Assembly (NCBI RefSeq): GCF_030936135.1
Contig: NC_082602.1
Span: forward strand, 30,073,965 to 30,137,964
Source: Gavia stellata
Lineage: Eukaryota; Chordata; Aves; Gaviiformes; Gaviidae
Length of the DNA: 64,000 nt
Reading direction: 5' to 3'
Shown here: positions 36,851 through 49,930 of the stretch, in pieces
Layout: every line of letters begins with the position of its first letter
How positions within the stretch are numbered: position 1 is the first letter of the stretch
Program-made: the position numbers and the translations under genes
The notes under the pieces: generated by a model
Databases searched by the model: none
What the model saw: the letters and a program-made list of their open reading frames with translations, nothing else
What the model was told of the DNA's origin: nothing

Positions 36851-39800
36851 TGAATGTGGCCAGTCTGATACTGGAAACAGGAATCTCACTTTCAGGGGAG
36901 GGGACATCTGAAGCAGCTTTACCCAAGGAAAGGCATATATGTGAGAGAAGCACTCAGCTGGACAGGAGTCGGTGCATGACCAGGTTGTGCGAGGAGCTGT
37001 ATGTGATCATGGCTGCAAAAGCAAGCGACTCCTATTCAACAGCCTGAGAGGTACCTGAGGTGAAGGATAACTGAGCGGTCAGGCATTCCCTGCAGTGAGG
37101 GCTCTGATCTCTTCCTATCCCATTTTATTAGTATTCCCCATGGTTCCTCCATCTGTCATAGTCTGCATTAGACATGGAGGGATGAAATCACTCTCCTCAT
37201 TTCCCCTTCCAGTCTAAGTGAGAACTGTTTGTGCTTTGTTTGATTAAAACCTGCTGTGGTTGTTTTCAGGACTCACTAATATCAGGATTAATCTGAAGCT
37301 ACTGTACAAAGCGTGCATTCTGGCACCTCTAACAATAGGCTTACTGTGACACTGGTCTCAGTTAGGTGTGACATCCGGGCTGGAGGACAACATGGTAGAA
37401 CTGCACCCCTGTGCATTATCCTCTCATCGGATGAAACAGTGGCTTGTCCTCATTTAAATGGTCCCTGAGAGAAAGCAAAGCTGAAGCACTGAGCATCTTA
37501 TGGCTCAGCTTGCAATGAGAATTTATGGATTTTAGGAAAGGCTTGTGCAAAACCAGAAGGGTTGGGAAAGAGAGAACCACAAAGCAAAAGACTGACTTGC
37601 TGCTGCCTAAGAAGCTGAAAGGAGAAGAGGGGAAACACCACAAATACAACAAATCTCCTTTGCCAGGCAGCTTGGCATCATGAGCAGCAGGCAACACAAC
37701 TTTTCTCCAAATAGATAGAAATGGACAGCGTGATGAAAGCAGTAGATAAGGGACCATAGGTTAACGCTGTTAGAGCCTATCCTACCCTTGAGCAAGGGCA
37801 AAGACTATGTTTGGTCATGAAACGTGGAGACATCACCACATTCCAAGTTCTGAGTGCAATTATGAAAGCAGTAGATCTCTTTCTACGACATGTGTATGGG
37901 GAAATGTTTCCCATAGCTGGAGAGATTTCCATGTAAAGATTCCTTCTTGTCTTACATGCTGCGCCAAGGAAAACAGCACTGGGGCAAGACAATCCCACAG
38001 CAGAAAGAAGCGAGTCCATGAATGAGTCCGCTGTAGCACTCATAATGGGCATGAATGCATGCTGACCCTTTGCATGGGGGGAGAACTGGAAACAGCTTTA
38101 ATGCAGCCCTGCCCTGCAGCTGGCTGGTGTTGATCCTATCTCAAAATAGAAGATGGAGAAAGCTGTAACGACCTGCTAGGTTTGGCAGTACTGGAAGAAA
38201 GAAGGGAAAGGAAAGGAGGGTGGAGGGAGAAAAGGAGGCAAGGAAAGACGTAAGGAGAACACTCTTTGAAGAAAGGCTTACAGCAATCCCTGTGTTACTG
38301 AACCAAGACAGTCAAGAGAGAAAGTCATGATTAGAGTTCATTACCCCTAGCAACCTATGGCCGTTAATTCTCTCTGGCAGCCGTACCTAAGGTTGCAGCA
38401 ATATCCACCCTGTGGCTGGGGCTCTGTGTGCTGGAATGTAGAGACACAATAGGGTATAAATACTTGACTCATAGATGTTAAGGAAGTTGAAGAAGATAAA
38501 AACAGTGCCATGGGAAAAAAAAAACCAGTTAAGTGAGCAAGGTGAACAACAAATCACTGACAGAGATTGCTCTTCCTGGCACCAAAGTTCGGTGGTGAAT
38601 CCACAGGACAGAACACCTCTTCCAAGGATGACAGATACTTTCCATCTATTGTTTCATAGCTCTTCATCTTCCCTATCTTGCCACATGAATTCTCAGTCAT
38701 AAAGCACTTTATTAGCTGTAGTCCTTAAATGCTCCAGGAAAGAAATCAACCTGGCTGAGCTCTCCTTCCTATACTGAAATGGCCCAAGAATTGCTGAGTC
38801 TGGTTTAGACCAACAACTCTCTAAGCTTACCCTCACTATTGCAAAGCTGGATGGTGCTGCTTAGGTAACAGCCCGAAAAGGTGATTTTCTCACGAGTTTT
38901 CTCTTCCTTTGCATTCAGGGCCATTCCAGGTTTCTTCCTGGGAAAGAAAAGAAAATATCCTGCCACCCACAGATAGTAACCCCAGTCTTTCAGATCCCTT
39001 TACCCCCTAGAAGACTCTATTGTATGCCTTGTGCTTCAGGGTTTTCAGACAAAATTGGGGATCAGAATCTAGATTTCAGTAACAAAGGATCTTCAAAGGG
39101 AATGCCTGATCTTTCCTTCTGATACTCACGGAAATCCACTTAAGGCCCCTGCTACTCTCAGCTCTGGCTATGGAGGCTGAGAGAGAGGAATGCTCTCTCA
39201 CAGAGTGCACCCTTTAGCCACTCTTGAGCAAAGCCTGGGTCAAAGCCTGGCAGCAGGTATCCATCCAGAAGCAAACAAATGCATAGGTGAAGAAATGCGG
39301 ATCTGAAATTTGCCCTTCGGTAGCCAACTTTCTATATCAACATTTTGAGTATTCTCAGCTGTTAAGTAAAAAAAAAAAGCTGTTAAGTATAAATCCCAAA
39401 TATAAGAAATTAAAATCAATAAACTCACTGAGTTGTCCATGTCACAGTTCAGACTCATAAAGAGATAGAACCACTAAATCCCTACAGTGCTGCTCTTTCA
39501 CAATTGCACACATTAAGAAAAGGGAGGAAAGAGTTATATAAAACATTTGGCTGGGTATAAGAATCAGTTATCTTAATGATGCAATATCAAAAGGAAATAT
39601 TGTCTCATTTAGAGATCTACCAGCTACAGTCACTACAACACTCCCAAAAGGATGGTAACTATTCTCACAGATGCCTAGAAATTAAGAATTATACTCTCAC
39701 TATGTTTAATATCCTAGCTGTACTTTCAAGGATCATCTATCTTAGTAAAGCTTTGGGGATCTAATTCAATTGCTTTTTGTCTGCCGTTGCTTATTTATAA

Positions 39801-40445
39801 AGCACGTGTCCTTCTGGTGATACCATGTTCCAGCGGATCTCCCAGAAGCTGGAAGAAGAACTGATGAACAAGAAAGATCTGATCAGCTCACCGTGCTTCT
39901 AGGACTGCAACCTGTCCTCAGCTGTCTTGTTTTGCAAAGCAAAGGACATACATACCTAAAAAAATGCATCTGCCTCGTGCTGATCAAGCCACATGGTAGG
40001 ACAGAGACATATCCACCTTTTGATACTTTGTGTTGATTGTTCTGCTAAAATCAACAGCTAGCTGTTGAATTTTCAGCACAGCTAGCAACATCTGCAACGT
40101 GTGAGACATTGTTTACCTGTGTGCAGAGAAAGAATAATTTATAATGGATTATTTACAAGATCACACCATTATGGAACAACTTCACCTGGAGCCCCAGAGT
40201 AACAACAAAATTGATAAGCTATGCAAAGACAGCTGAAATGCAGTCATTCCTCAAGCGAGACATTGCAGTGTTTGGGGATGTCACATGCATGCGTTTATGA
40301 TAAAGACAAAATACTAGTGTAATGTTTGAGGGTAAGAAAAAAAGGACTCATTACAAAACTTCCCAGCCAAATTTCTGAGGCTTGGTGGCCACTGTGCTTT
40401 TTCGAGGGTTATCAACAACTCATCCAATTTGGGTTCCAGTTGTCT
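36851..40445. other. Gene desert, no gene seen
   Basis: No supported gene. It holds a purine tract (38193-38249) and a short direct repeat AGCTGTTAAGTA (39357-39368 and 39378-39389) separated by A residues. The rest is AT-rich single-copy sequence. Confidence 0.5.
38193..38249. repeat. Polypurine tract
   Basis: Fifty-seven bases are A or G with two pyrimidine interruptions (T at 38221, C at 38239). Such tracts can adopt triplex structures under supercoiling. Most likely a neutral simple sequence. Confidence 0.8.
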
Positions 40446-41043
40446 ACAGGTGTGCTCGTTTTGGTTGGGATAGAGTTAATTTTCTTCATAGCAGCTAGTA
40501 TGGGGCCATGTTTTGGATTTGTGCTGAAAACAGTGTTGATTGATACACAGGGATGTTTTAGTTACTGCTGAGCAGTGCTTACACAGAGTCAAGGTGTTTT
40601 TGCCTCTCACACCACCCCACCAGCGAGTGGGCTGGGGGTGCACAAGAAGTTGGGAGGGGACGCAGCCGGGACAGCTGACCCCAACTGACCAAAGGGATAT
40701 TCCATACCATATGATGTCATGCTCAGTATATAAACTAGGGGGAAAGCTGGCCAGGGGACCGCTGCTTGGGCTGGACATTGGTCGGAGAGTGGTGAGCAAT
40801 TGTTTTCATTTGCATCACTTGCCTTTCTTTCTTCTTGTTGTTGTTATTTTCCTTTTATTACAATTTTTATTATTACTGTTTTATTTTATTTCATTTCACT
40901 TATTAAACTGTTCTTATCTCAACCCACGAGCTTTCTCACTTTTGCTTTTCCGATTCTCTCCCCCATCTCACTGGGGCAAGGGGGAGTGAGTGAGCGGCTG
41001 TGTGGTGCTTAGTTGCCAACTGGGCTTAAACCATGACAACAGG
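40446..41043 (+). mobile_element. Solo LTR of an ERVL-type endogenous retrovirus with 5-base target duplication
   Basis: A 588-base LTR (40451-41038) begins TGT and ends ACA and is bounded by a perfect direct repeat ACAGG (40446-40450 and 41039-41043). Five-base duplications are typical of ERVL integrases. The sequence matches an LTR family I recognise from many bird genomes. Internal promoter features survive: a CRE/ATF-like TGATGTCAT (40712-40720), TATATAAA (40727-40734) and a polyadenylation hexamer ATTAAA (40902-40907). No viral coding sequence is adjacent, so the internal region was lost by LTR-LTR recombination. Perfect flanks and intact control motifs suggest a modest age. Confidence 0.92.
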
Positions 41044-41789
41044 CAAGCCTCACCAGCTTTGCCGTCAGTAAGCCCATGGTTCACTATGCCTCTGAGTGGC
41101 AATCATCTGAATCCTCTTGCATTTTACTCAGCCCTTGATGTCACCCAGGTTCGTGCTCAGTAAGTTTACTGTTGGGTGAGGTCCATGTGCAGTGTTGATG
41201 TGGCGGTGCGAGTAGAGCATAAAAGGCAAATGTGGGCACTTTCACTTGGACTTTACACATATCCAGTGTCTAGCAGTAAGGAAGCAGTGCCAGGAGCGAG
41301 CCCAAGGACACAGTGCTATGAGGAGACTGCAACGTGGGAAGGTAGGATCTTGGAAAGCACTGCAAAGTGGATTGCAGGAGCTCAAGGGAGGAGGGAATGC
41401 TGGTGGTCCCAGGGGTGGACTGAGTGGGGTGCAGAGCAAGGAGGTGGTGGGGAGAGGAGAGGCACTGAACCCACTTCGGCTGTTAAGCTTATAAGCACGT
41501 TATTACTTCTCTGAGCTGTGTTCCAACACAGCGATTAAAATATTAAAAGTATGAAAAATGGACTCGAAGGTCACAAGTACTCATCTGGAATTTTATGCAC
41601 TCCTCATATGCTTAAAATTAAGTGTATGCTTAAGCGCTTTCTGGATGGGAATGTTAACTGATAGGCAGCATCAAATATCAGGCTAACAAATGTGTATAGG
41701 GTCTTATCAGCTTCCTATGGAAAATAACTGGCAGTACCTTTCAGCCTTGAAAGCTACGTCTCTCAACGGCCTAGAGTATATTGTTCTTC

Positions 41790-41857
41790 TGATTAAGAAA
41801 CCACGAGATGGATTTCTTTCCTAACATCTGATGCCTTGTGAATGATTTTCTTAATCA
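41790..41857. repeat. Inverted TGATTAAGAAA pair in an AT-rich block
   Basis: TGATTAAGAAA (41790-41800) and its perfect reverse complement TTTCTTAATCA (41847-41857) are 46 bases apart. Weaker similarity extends outward for about ten bases. It could be a pair of opposed homeodomain-type sites or a remnant inverted duplication. Confidence 0.7.
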
Positions 41858-43772
41858 AAATGAATAAGCAGGAAGCACATATTTTACCATTGTTGCTATG
41901 ATGCTGAGAATTATTGCATTTTTTTTCTCAGGTGCTCTTGTGGTTTTGTACAGTTCTAGGAAATACGTGAAGAAATCATTCTGGAGAAGTGTTTAATGTG
42001 ATGCTATAGAAGTTTTGATTCAGCTGTCTACCAGATGCTGAGTCATAAAGAGAGAGAGCGATGTTTCAGAGGTAATGGATTATGCATAGAGTTTGTAGGA
42101 TTCAGTATTTATTCTTATTAAAAATCAGTGATTTACATCAACAGCGATTCTTGCTTGTCCAAGATCACTGTCAGTTACAATTTCTGGTCAATATGGGAGA
42201 GCATCTGACCCTGGCACAGCACCAGCACCAGCTGTACAGCTGCTGGTGCAGGTCTCGGGGCAAGAGGGAGATAGGCTGAAAAACTAGCCAGTGCATGCAG
42301 GGGAAAGAGATGTGCTGTGAGTCTGGAGAGTGAATAAGGGAAAAAATGGACAATTTTTTCACATTTGTTGATTAAATCCTGCCCAGTCCCTTCATGGAGC
42401 ACAGCTGTCTGCTATAAAAGTTAAAAGCCAGTACAGATCAACAGCAGAACTGTGCAGGGAGAAGTGCAGCTGCACGGCTTCAACAAATCCAGTGGTAAAT
42501 GTGCGTGTCAAACCACAGACCTCTGGGCCCTCCCAGGTGCTGCCGGGGCTGTAAGCTTGGTCTTTGCCACCGCGGTACAGCCGTCGGTCCTCAGGGGAGC
42601 AGCTGCTGCAAGGGGAGATGGGGTGTTTCACTCCACCTCCAATTAATGTAGGATTCAAGTCATGTCGCTAGGCTGGCTGGATTTCTATCTCACATACACA
42701 CAGGCATGCACACAAACAAGATGCCGTTGACGGCAAAACACAAGATGGGAAGTGCAGCTGTCAGGAATTTCTTGGCTCACGTGAGGAAGATGCGGAGCAG
42801 CCAAGAGAATTGAGAGGAGGAGGGCAAATCCCTTGTAAAGAAAAACAAAGTAGACAGAAATACAAAAAACAGGAGGTCTTTTAAGGCTTGAGAAAGTGGA
42901 AGGAAAAGAAAACGGTGTGCAGGGGGAGAAGGAATTAAAAGAGAAAAGCTGGGGAGTTACTGATGCCACAGGATCACAGACCTGACGGCTGTGTGCTAAT
43001 TGTGCTAGGTTTATAATAAGCATCAAACTTCAGCCCCAGCTGTATTCAGATGAGTCGAGAACATGTTCCATAGCACTTGTTAAGAATGTTGTTTTCCTAC
43101 CAAGACGTTCAGTGATAGATGGGAAGTGAGCTAGTGGTCTCTGTATCCATCTCCTAACAGAAGCGAACTGCCACAAAACCAGAAGTCATGAGGTTCCCCC
43201 CTGAAGTGCTCTGCTCAATCTCAGTTTTAATTTCTGTGGAGAGTTGTGAAACCAAGCCCTCAGACTGATAAAGGTGGGTGCAAATGTGGGTGAGGCTGCT
43301 AGCTGTGGGCAGCTGGAGGGGTAGGATGGAGAAAATCACTCTGGCTGCTAACTCGGTTTGTGCACATGCAAAGAGAGTCATTTACAACTACAAAGTGTTG
43401 TAGTGATCTCTAAAATATGTGTCTGACAAGAAGGCTATTTAAAATAAAAGGCATTTGCTAGTTCTGGAACAAAGCAGCAATGTAAGTTGAGAGATGCCTC
43501 TGAGGACCGCCCAAGGTTTCCCTTGCTATGCTTCCATTTGCAGCGTACACTCAGGGAAAAGAAGACTGGGGGAGTCAGTCACCATTGCCATATGGGGTTG
43601 CTGAAGCTGCATTCCTGAAGGAAGAAAGATGCAGGAGAAGGCAGGAATGAAAGAGAAGCAGTCTGTCTTGAGCAAGATGATGAAGAAGCTACTGTCTTGG
43701 AGGAAGCCCCACAGCTCCTTGGAGTGGGGCTGGACCCACCTGGTCCTTGGCTGCAGGGTTGAGCCTGAAGAC

Positions 43773-43818
43773 CAGTCAGCTGTTGGAGGATGCTGCAGTC
43801 AGCTGTTGGAGGATGCTG
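43773..43818. repeat. Perfect 23-base tandem duplication
   Basis: The unit starting CAGTCAGCTGTTGGAGG occupies 43773-43795 and recurs without mismatch at 43796-43818. The identity of the copies suggests a recent local duplication. Confidence 0.95.
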
Positions 43819-45458
43819 AGTTCCCCTTGCAGCTTGACAGCTGAGAAATGCCTCAGAGACCCCCAAAATGGGACCACAGGACAGAGACGTCCGTGCCAAG
43901 CACATGCTTTTCAATGTGCCTCTGTCTCTGTTTTGTAACTTTTAAATTTGGCAGCTGAGAACTTAATTAACCCTTCACTGTGCTAGAGTACTTTTTGTCT
44001 CTAAGCTTGTCTAGGCACATGCCTGAGCCCAGATCAGTCCAAGGCTTGCTGCTCCGCTGGAAGCAATGAATCCACGTAGGGCAGTGTGTGCAGACTGCAC
44101 ACCCTTTGGTGCCTGCAAACCAGGATGCATTAGGAAATGGCCACAGTATGGTTACAGCTATTAGGGCACACCAGGACCCAACCCACCAGCCTGAAAGAGC
44201 CAGCCTGGGGTTAGTACCATCAGTGACTGTTCACGGACAGAAATTCCTCACGGTTTACCCACCTGCCTGTCCTGGGCTAGGGATAAGCTGCTGGGAGATA
44301 GCTCAGTATGCCTTTTTACCCCAAAATGTCTCACCTAACAGAGACAGCCTCACAGGCTAAAACAGATGGCATCATTATTAGGAAAAAACCAGGGACATTT
44401 TGAAATGGGACCTGACTCCAGCCTGACACTTCAAGATCAGTTTTGAAGAGTAAAATGTGTGCAAATATGTCCTCTACCAGGTGAGTCAATTCTGTCCCTG
44501 CCTTTTGCATGAGTATGATAATTGCAGCTCCTTATCTGTACTGAAATGCACCCGTCTCCCTCCCGTCCTCCCTCCCTCTCCTGAGTTCTCAGTCCCAGAT
44601 GCCGAGTTCTTTCAGTCACTTATCTGGCAGGTACATGTGAAATGCAGTGTTAGTTCAAGGACATGTGCTAATAAAATAAACATATCACAAAAGACACCAC
44701 CTGGTCAATATGCTCAACATTTTGTGCAACAGGTAAACCCAGAAGGAACTGATGAAACATCAACAATTGTTACCTTTACGGAGTAGTTACACGTTACTGA
44801 GCAACTCGGATGAACAGGGTTCATCCCTGGTCAGTCCTCCCTTGCTGTTGTGTCACTCCAGGGAAGTGTGTTTTATTCAACTGCCTGTGGACCCTGGATA
44901 TTAATAGGGGTCTAAAGTGCACCAAATTGGCCGTTGGCAGTCCCATTAAGATACGTAAGTGCAGATTACTGATTTTATAGTTTGTGTGTAATTTGAGCCT
45001 TTCAAATTTCCCTTGAAAGTCTTAGCTTAGTTACATATCATCAGCTTAAGCAACGGTGATGAAGTTCAGGGGAGTTTTGCTGTTGGACACCCTGCTGTAA
45101 GGTGTTGCAGGGCTGAAAGTCTACGTGTGTTCAGGACAGAAGCTACTAAGGGCTGTGAAAGTGTGCTGGGGAAATATCACGGCTGTTGTTGGTGACAGCC
45201 TACTGTGTTAGGTGGACCATTTGTCCAGCTCAGTTCAGCTGTGCTTATATTCTGCGCTGTATCATGGCTGTCAGTCCATGTGACAGCATATGGCAGCTTT
45301 GATTTGTACTTTTAACAGGGCAGCAGTTGGAGAGGACTCCAGGCTAACCTAGGTTATTTTGAGGTCTTGCTGACAAGCCTCCACCTCGTGCTAAAAAATA
45401 TAGTCCTATCAACCATGGCTCCATCTCATCAAATATTGCTGGTTTAAGAAGGAACCAT

Positions 45459-45487
45459 CAGAAGACAGCCTGCCTGGCTGTCTTCTG
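45459..45487. repeat. Perfect short hairpin (12-base stem, 5-base loop)
   Basis: CAGAAGACAGCC (45459-45470) and GGCTGTCTTCTG (45476-45487) are exact reverse complements around TGCCT. It is too short for a typical microRNA precursor (stems of about 30 pairs). No transcription evidence is visible. Confidence 0.85.
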
Positions 45488-47645
45488 TTTTGCCTGAGCA
45501 CACTGGGATTGTCCAGACCACTGGGTGGTTGGTCCGAGTCTGGCTGAGTGCTTTCCCAAGCAGAGGATCTCGGTAAGCCCATGCTGGCAATATGAAAATC
45601 ACTCTTCAGAAGAAGAGTATGCCTTCAGGAAGGGAAAAGCATGTTTTTTTATATGGACGCAAGTACCTAAAATATATATACTTGGATCATGATGCTCAGG
45701 TTGTACATGCTACAACTCTCCTCCCCTCTGGCTGTGCAAATTCTGAGGACCCTGATCACCTTGGCATGAATTATTGAAAGGAACAGAACGAATGCTTAAA
45801 AATAAGAAAACGTGTCTGCGGTCTAAGATGCTTTTTAAGCATCTCATTGATTCTTTCTTCAATTCCTGCTGCCTCAACACTGCAGATAGTCCTTAATTCC
45901 ATTAGGTCTGTATGTGAATGCTTAAGCTGACCACTAGCATCCTGTCACTAGAAACAAACTTCCCTGAGGGGAGTTATTACAGAATTATGGAAATTTTGTA
46001 ACCTTCTCTGAGGCATCCAATGCTGGCCACTCAGTGCAGACAGGACTTTGGTTGATAGGGTCTATTGGCATGGCAATGTGAAGAAGGACCTTTTCGTGGA
46101 GCTGTCTTGAATAGGAAAGTAGTAGTAGTATTAAATAAAGTTAGTACAGAAACAAAGTCAGAGGTTCCGCTTTTTGTCTTGAAGAAGCTGCAATTACATT
46201 TCAGTTGGGCTGTGGCATGGGAAGAAAATGAAGAAATCAGAGAGAGCAATAAGAACTGAACAAGGCTGGAGCAGAGAGGCATTGGATGAATTATCTTCCC
46301 TATTTTCTGGTGAGTGTGTAACATGTCAAAGAACCTGCTTTATGCTTCATAGCAGTATTATGATCAATATTACGATCAATGTTACTCATACTATAATTAT
46401 ATATATGATGTGTGAAACCAACAGAAAGAAAAAGGGTTTCCTGTAGTAATAGGTAAGTTACCAGGCTGGAAAACTTACGGAAACCAAGAAACACTTTGAG
46501 TCTTGCTACCTGTCCTTTTGATCACATTAGTATCTAGTATTACAATAGGTCATGGCTCTGCTGCGCAAAGTGCTGTTCAAACATACTACAGCAGACCTTC
46601 AGCTAAGTTGTCATGGAGCCATTGTTTTCATTGGAAAATCAATTTAATGCTTCTCTGCCAGCTCTGTGATGCTTTTTTTCCTGGGACAGACTTCTCAAAC
46701 AACTTGAAGGAATGGTTTAATGGGATGTGGGGAGAGGTGACATGCAACAGATGATGACTCATGGGCATTTTTTACCTTGTCAAAAACAAGTCATACAGTT
46801 CACCTCATTAGGAAATGTCATTTCTCCTTGGGTTTTGAGAGAATTGAGAGATTTGGAGATGTTTGTGTGAAGATGGGCTGGTGGCTGGTTTTGCTATAGG
46901 AAAAGAGCAAGGTGTTGTGTGTATGTGAACGAGATGATTGCCATCTCAGATCATTCTGGGTTCATTGACCATCAGTGGTGTTAATATTGACCACTCTTAG
47001 CACTGGGAAAAGGGGAGGGAAGGCCAGTGTTTAAAAAAAACGAAAAAGAATTGGGGATACAAACTAGTTACATGCAATTGAGCCCTTCCTACGGCATCTC
47101 CTGTCACATAAAGTATCTTCTTTAAGGATGTTGAGAGGAACAGGATGTTGACTTGGAAACAGACGAGAAAGTTGCAGATCATGAAGTCTTGCTGAATTAT
47201 TGGGGAATATAGTCACATGTCTTGCTTTCCCAAAGCACGTCATGGAGTACAGTGAAAAATGGCATACTGCTAATATTTTTTCTGTTGGAATTTGGTCTCT
47301 GTCAATTAAGCGTGTAAGGAAAATCTGCAAGGATCCTGGTAACACTGGGCAGTATCCAGACTTACAATTGAAGCAACGTATGTACAAAATAGGAGGGATG
47401 AAATCAGTCAAGAATTCCTCCTGCTTGATTTTAAATTACATTTCTGTGTATCATATTCTCCTGTGTACAGGTAATGCAGAAAATAATGCAGCCTTCATTT
47501 TTCTTGGACAGCAGCAAAATAACGCAAAGGGAATCTAGAGCCTGATCTATAGAAGAAACAAAGGACTGCAAATACAAATTCAGTAAAATTCAGAATTACG
47601 CAGATCTGAATTTGATTTCAGTTATGCCGTTTCACTTATGCCTCT

Positions 47646-47695
47646 ATTCTATTCTATTCTATTCTATTCTATTCTATTCTATTCTATTCTATTCT
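47646..47695. repeat. Pentanucleotide microsatellite (ATTCT)10
   Basis: Ten uninterrupted copies of ATTCT occupy 50 bases. The same motif, hugely expanded in an intron of human ATXN10, causes SCA10; here it is short and intergenic. It is likely length-polymorphic because it is pure. Confidence 0.97.
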
Positions 47696-49930
47696 CAAAC
47701 CAGTATTTTAAGTTCAGTGTGTGAGAAGTAGATTGATTCTGAACAAAAACGTTCATACAAGTTGCTAATGTGATTTCATTAATCCACTTTAAAAATGTAA
47801 ACTCATTAATGTTCTTTGTTATTTACATTAGCCCCAAGGAAGTGTAAAAGCATTGCTTGAGGGTTTCCCTTTGAATAACTCGAACCTCTCAATTTATCAT
47901 GGCATATGGATCAGCTTGAGAATATTGTCTTTAACAGAGAGTAGTTATCAATGGATCACTTTGCCAGGCAGCTCTCTGACAACATGGGGGATGCTCAGCA
48001 GGGGGAGGAGCAGGAGAGGAAGACCAAGAAGAGAATCCTGATGAAAGAAAAGTCCATGAAAAAGTGTAACAGGTCTATTTTGATAAGGAATCTGACCTCA
48101 CAGGTCCTCATATTGGAAGAAACAGAAGTCCTGGACAGTTTTAATCTTTTATTTCAGACTACTGAGGTGCTGTCCCTGCAGCTACTGGCAAATACCCAAT
48201 GCACTGAGACACAGGTCATCCCCTGTTATCAAGCTGGTAATGGAGCAGAAATCTGCATGGGGAACTTCATGGAAGGCAGCCAGTCAGATCTGGTTTGCAT
48301 TTGTCCAGAGCGAGAATTTCCTTTGCTACTTACTGGCGTCTGCTTACCATGAGCGAGATGAGGGAGAAAGGCTGTCTGCAATGAATCAGACTCACTCTGG
48401 ACAGATAAAACAGAAAGGCAACAGCAGGGAGTTCAGTATTGCAATCTGGAAAAGAAAATAATAATAAAAAAAGGGATTAAAGTGATAATTTTCAGTTGAC
48501 AGACTTTGTAAAGCTACAGTTGTCTAATGGGGAAACTGAATTTCCTGGATAGCATATATACGCTGCCCTGGAGTTACTTGATTAAATAATTGATGGGAAA
48601 TGAAAATACAACTGTGTGTAGAATGATGAAGTACATCGACTGTCTCTGGCACCCCCATTTTTTTTGTGTGAATTACTCCAGTCCCACCAACACACTTCTG
48701 AGGGAAGCTTTGTCTTCATCCCTCACTCCTGCAGGAGAGCAGGCTGGCACGTGTGAGTCAGATCAATTCCTTACCCGGTAAGTCAGCCTGGATCAGGAAT
48801 GGGACAGAAAAAAGCAGCTCCTCCTGGAGCACGGTGTTTCTGGTAGGTACAGCTAACCAAAAGAGATATAGCCATTCTAGTCAAGAGATATATTAACTCT
48901 TCATCTTTCAGGCTTCATCTCATGGAGCTTTTACGAGGGCTGTGCTGGCTTCCCAGGCAGCCTGCTCATGGAGGAACTCAAGAAGACAGGGCAGTTATTT
49001 CTTCTCCTGAGGCAGAAAATGCCTTCTCTGAGTCTTACAGCCCGGGTTAGTCCAGGAGGCAGCAAATATGAAAAAGGTTTGTGGAGCTCTTCACTGTGTA
49101 GATGTGGAGACCTACCAATGGTAGGTGTGGGCAAATGGGAAGACCATGGTGTACCCCCTGAAATCTAGGTCAGAAGCCACATCAGCATGAAGACCACAAC
49201 CAAGGACAGAGCTTCTCCCTTGCTGGCCTCCCCATTTCTACAGCCTGAGCTGACCCTAGCCTAGCCAGAGTGCTCTGCATTGTGGAAGAAGCAGAACTTT
49301 TTGGCATTGGAGATATCCTATAAGCCATACCAAAAGAAAATGATACCAGGGGTTTAATACAGAATAAGCTTCAGCACAGCAGCAGACTTCATCAATCATT
49401 ATGTTCTTGGCTTTCATTTTGTAGGCAGACCCTCAAAGTCAGCTTTGGTTTATTTGACATAATTACTATAATAGTACTCATCAGCTTGTTAATGTAGAAA
49501 GCTCAGGTATTTGGCATTCAGGTCAATATGCCGTACATAGATATTCCCCATCTTTGCACAGTGCTTGTTAGTGTAACACTCAGAAATGGACTAATGTTGT
49601 GTGAATAATTTCAGCAGGGCAAGACTATTTAGATCTACTCACCCCTGAACTTACATTATTTTTAAGAGCCATGTTTAAATTCACAGGAAGCAGAGAAGAC
49701 TGCACATATGAAAGGCTGCCTCACATCGATCTGTGGTTTTAAAGAAATTAACCCTTTGAGAGGGTCTAACTTAATTTATAATTTCTTTGCCTCCCGCTCA
49801 GTGGAGCATGAAGAAGATCCACTCCTTCTCCCAAACCCAACCCAAGTACTTAGGTGAAAGCTAACTCAGAGAAAAGCAGCACATCATAGTCTCACAGACC
49901 TGGAAGCTGAAAGGTGTGGTCTTATCTTGG
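47696..49930. other. Gene desert, no gene seen
   Basis: An ATG-initiated frame of 133 codons (47951-48352) is open but has no recognisable domain, signal or homologue, and no splice or promoter context. I treat it as chance. No repeats were recognised. Confidence 0.45.

Larger units (their letters stand above)
41044..47640. other. Gene desert, no gene seen
   Basis: No supported gene. Noted structures are an inverted TGATTAAGAAA pair (41790, 41847), a 23-base tandem duplication (43773) and a 12-base-stem hairpin (45459). The remaining sequence is AT-rich and without recognisable transposons. Confidence 0.5.

Noticed and set aside
47951..48352. 133-codon ATG-initiated frame with a basic, Lys-rich start
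   Set aside because: No recognised domain or homologue, no promoter, CpG or poly(A) context. Length is within chance for a 64 kb window.
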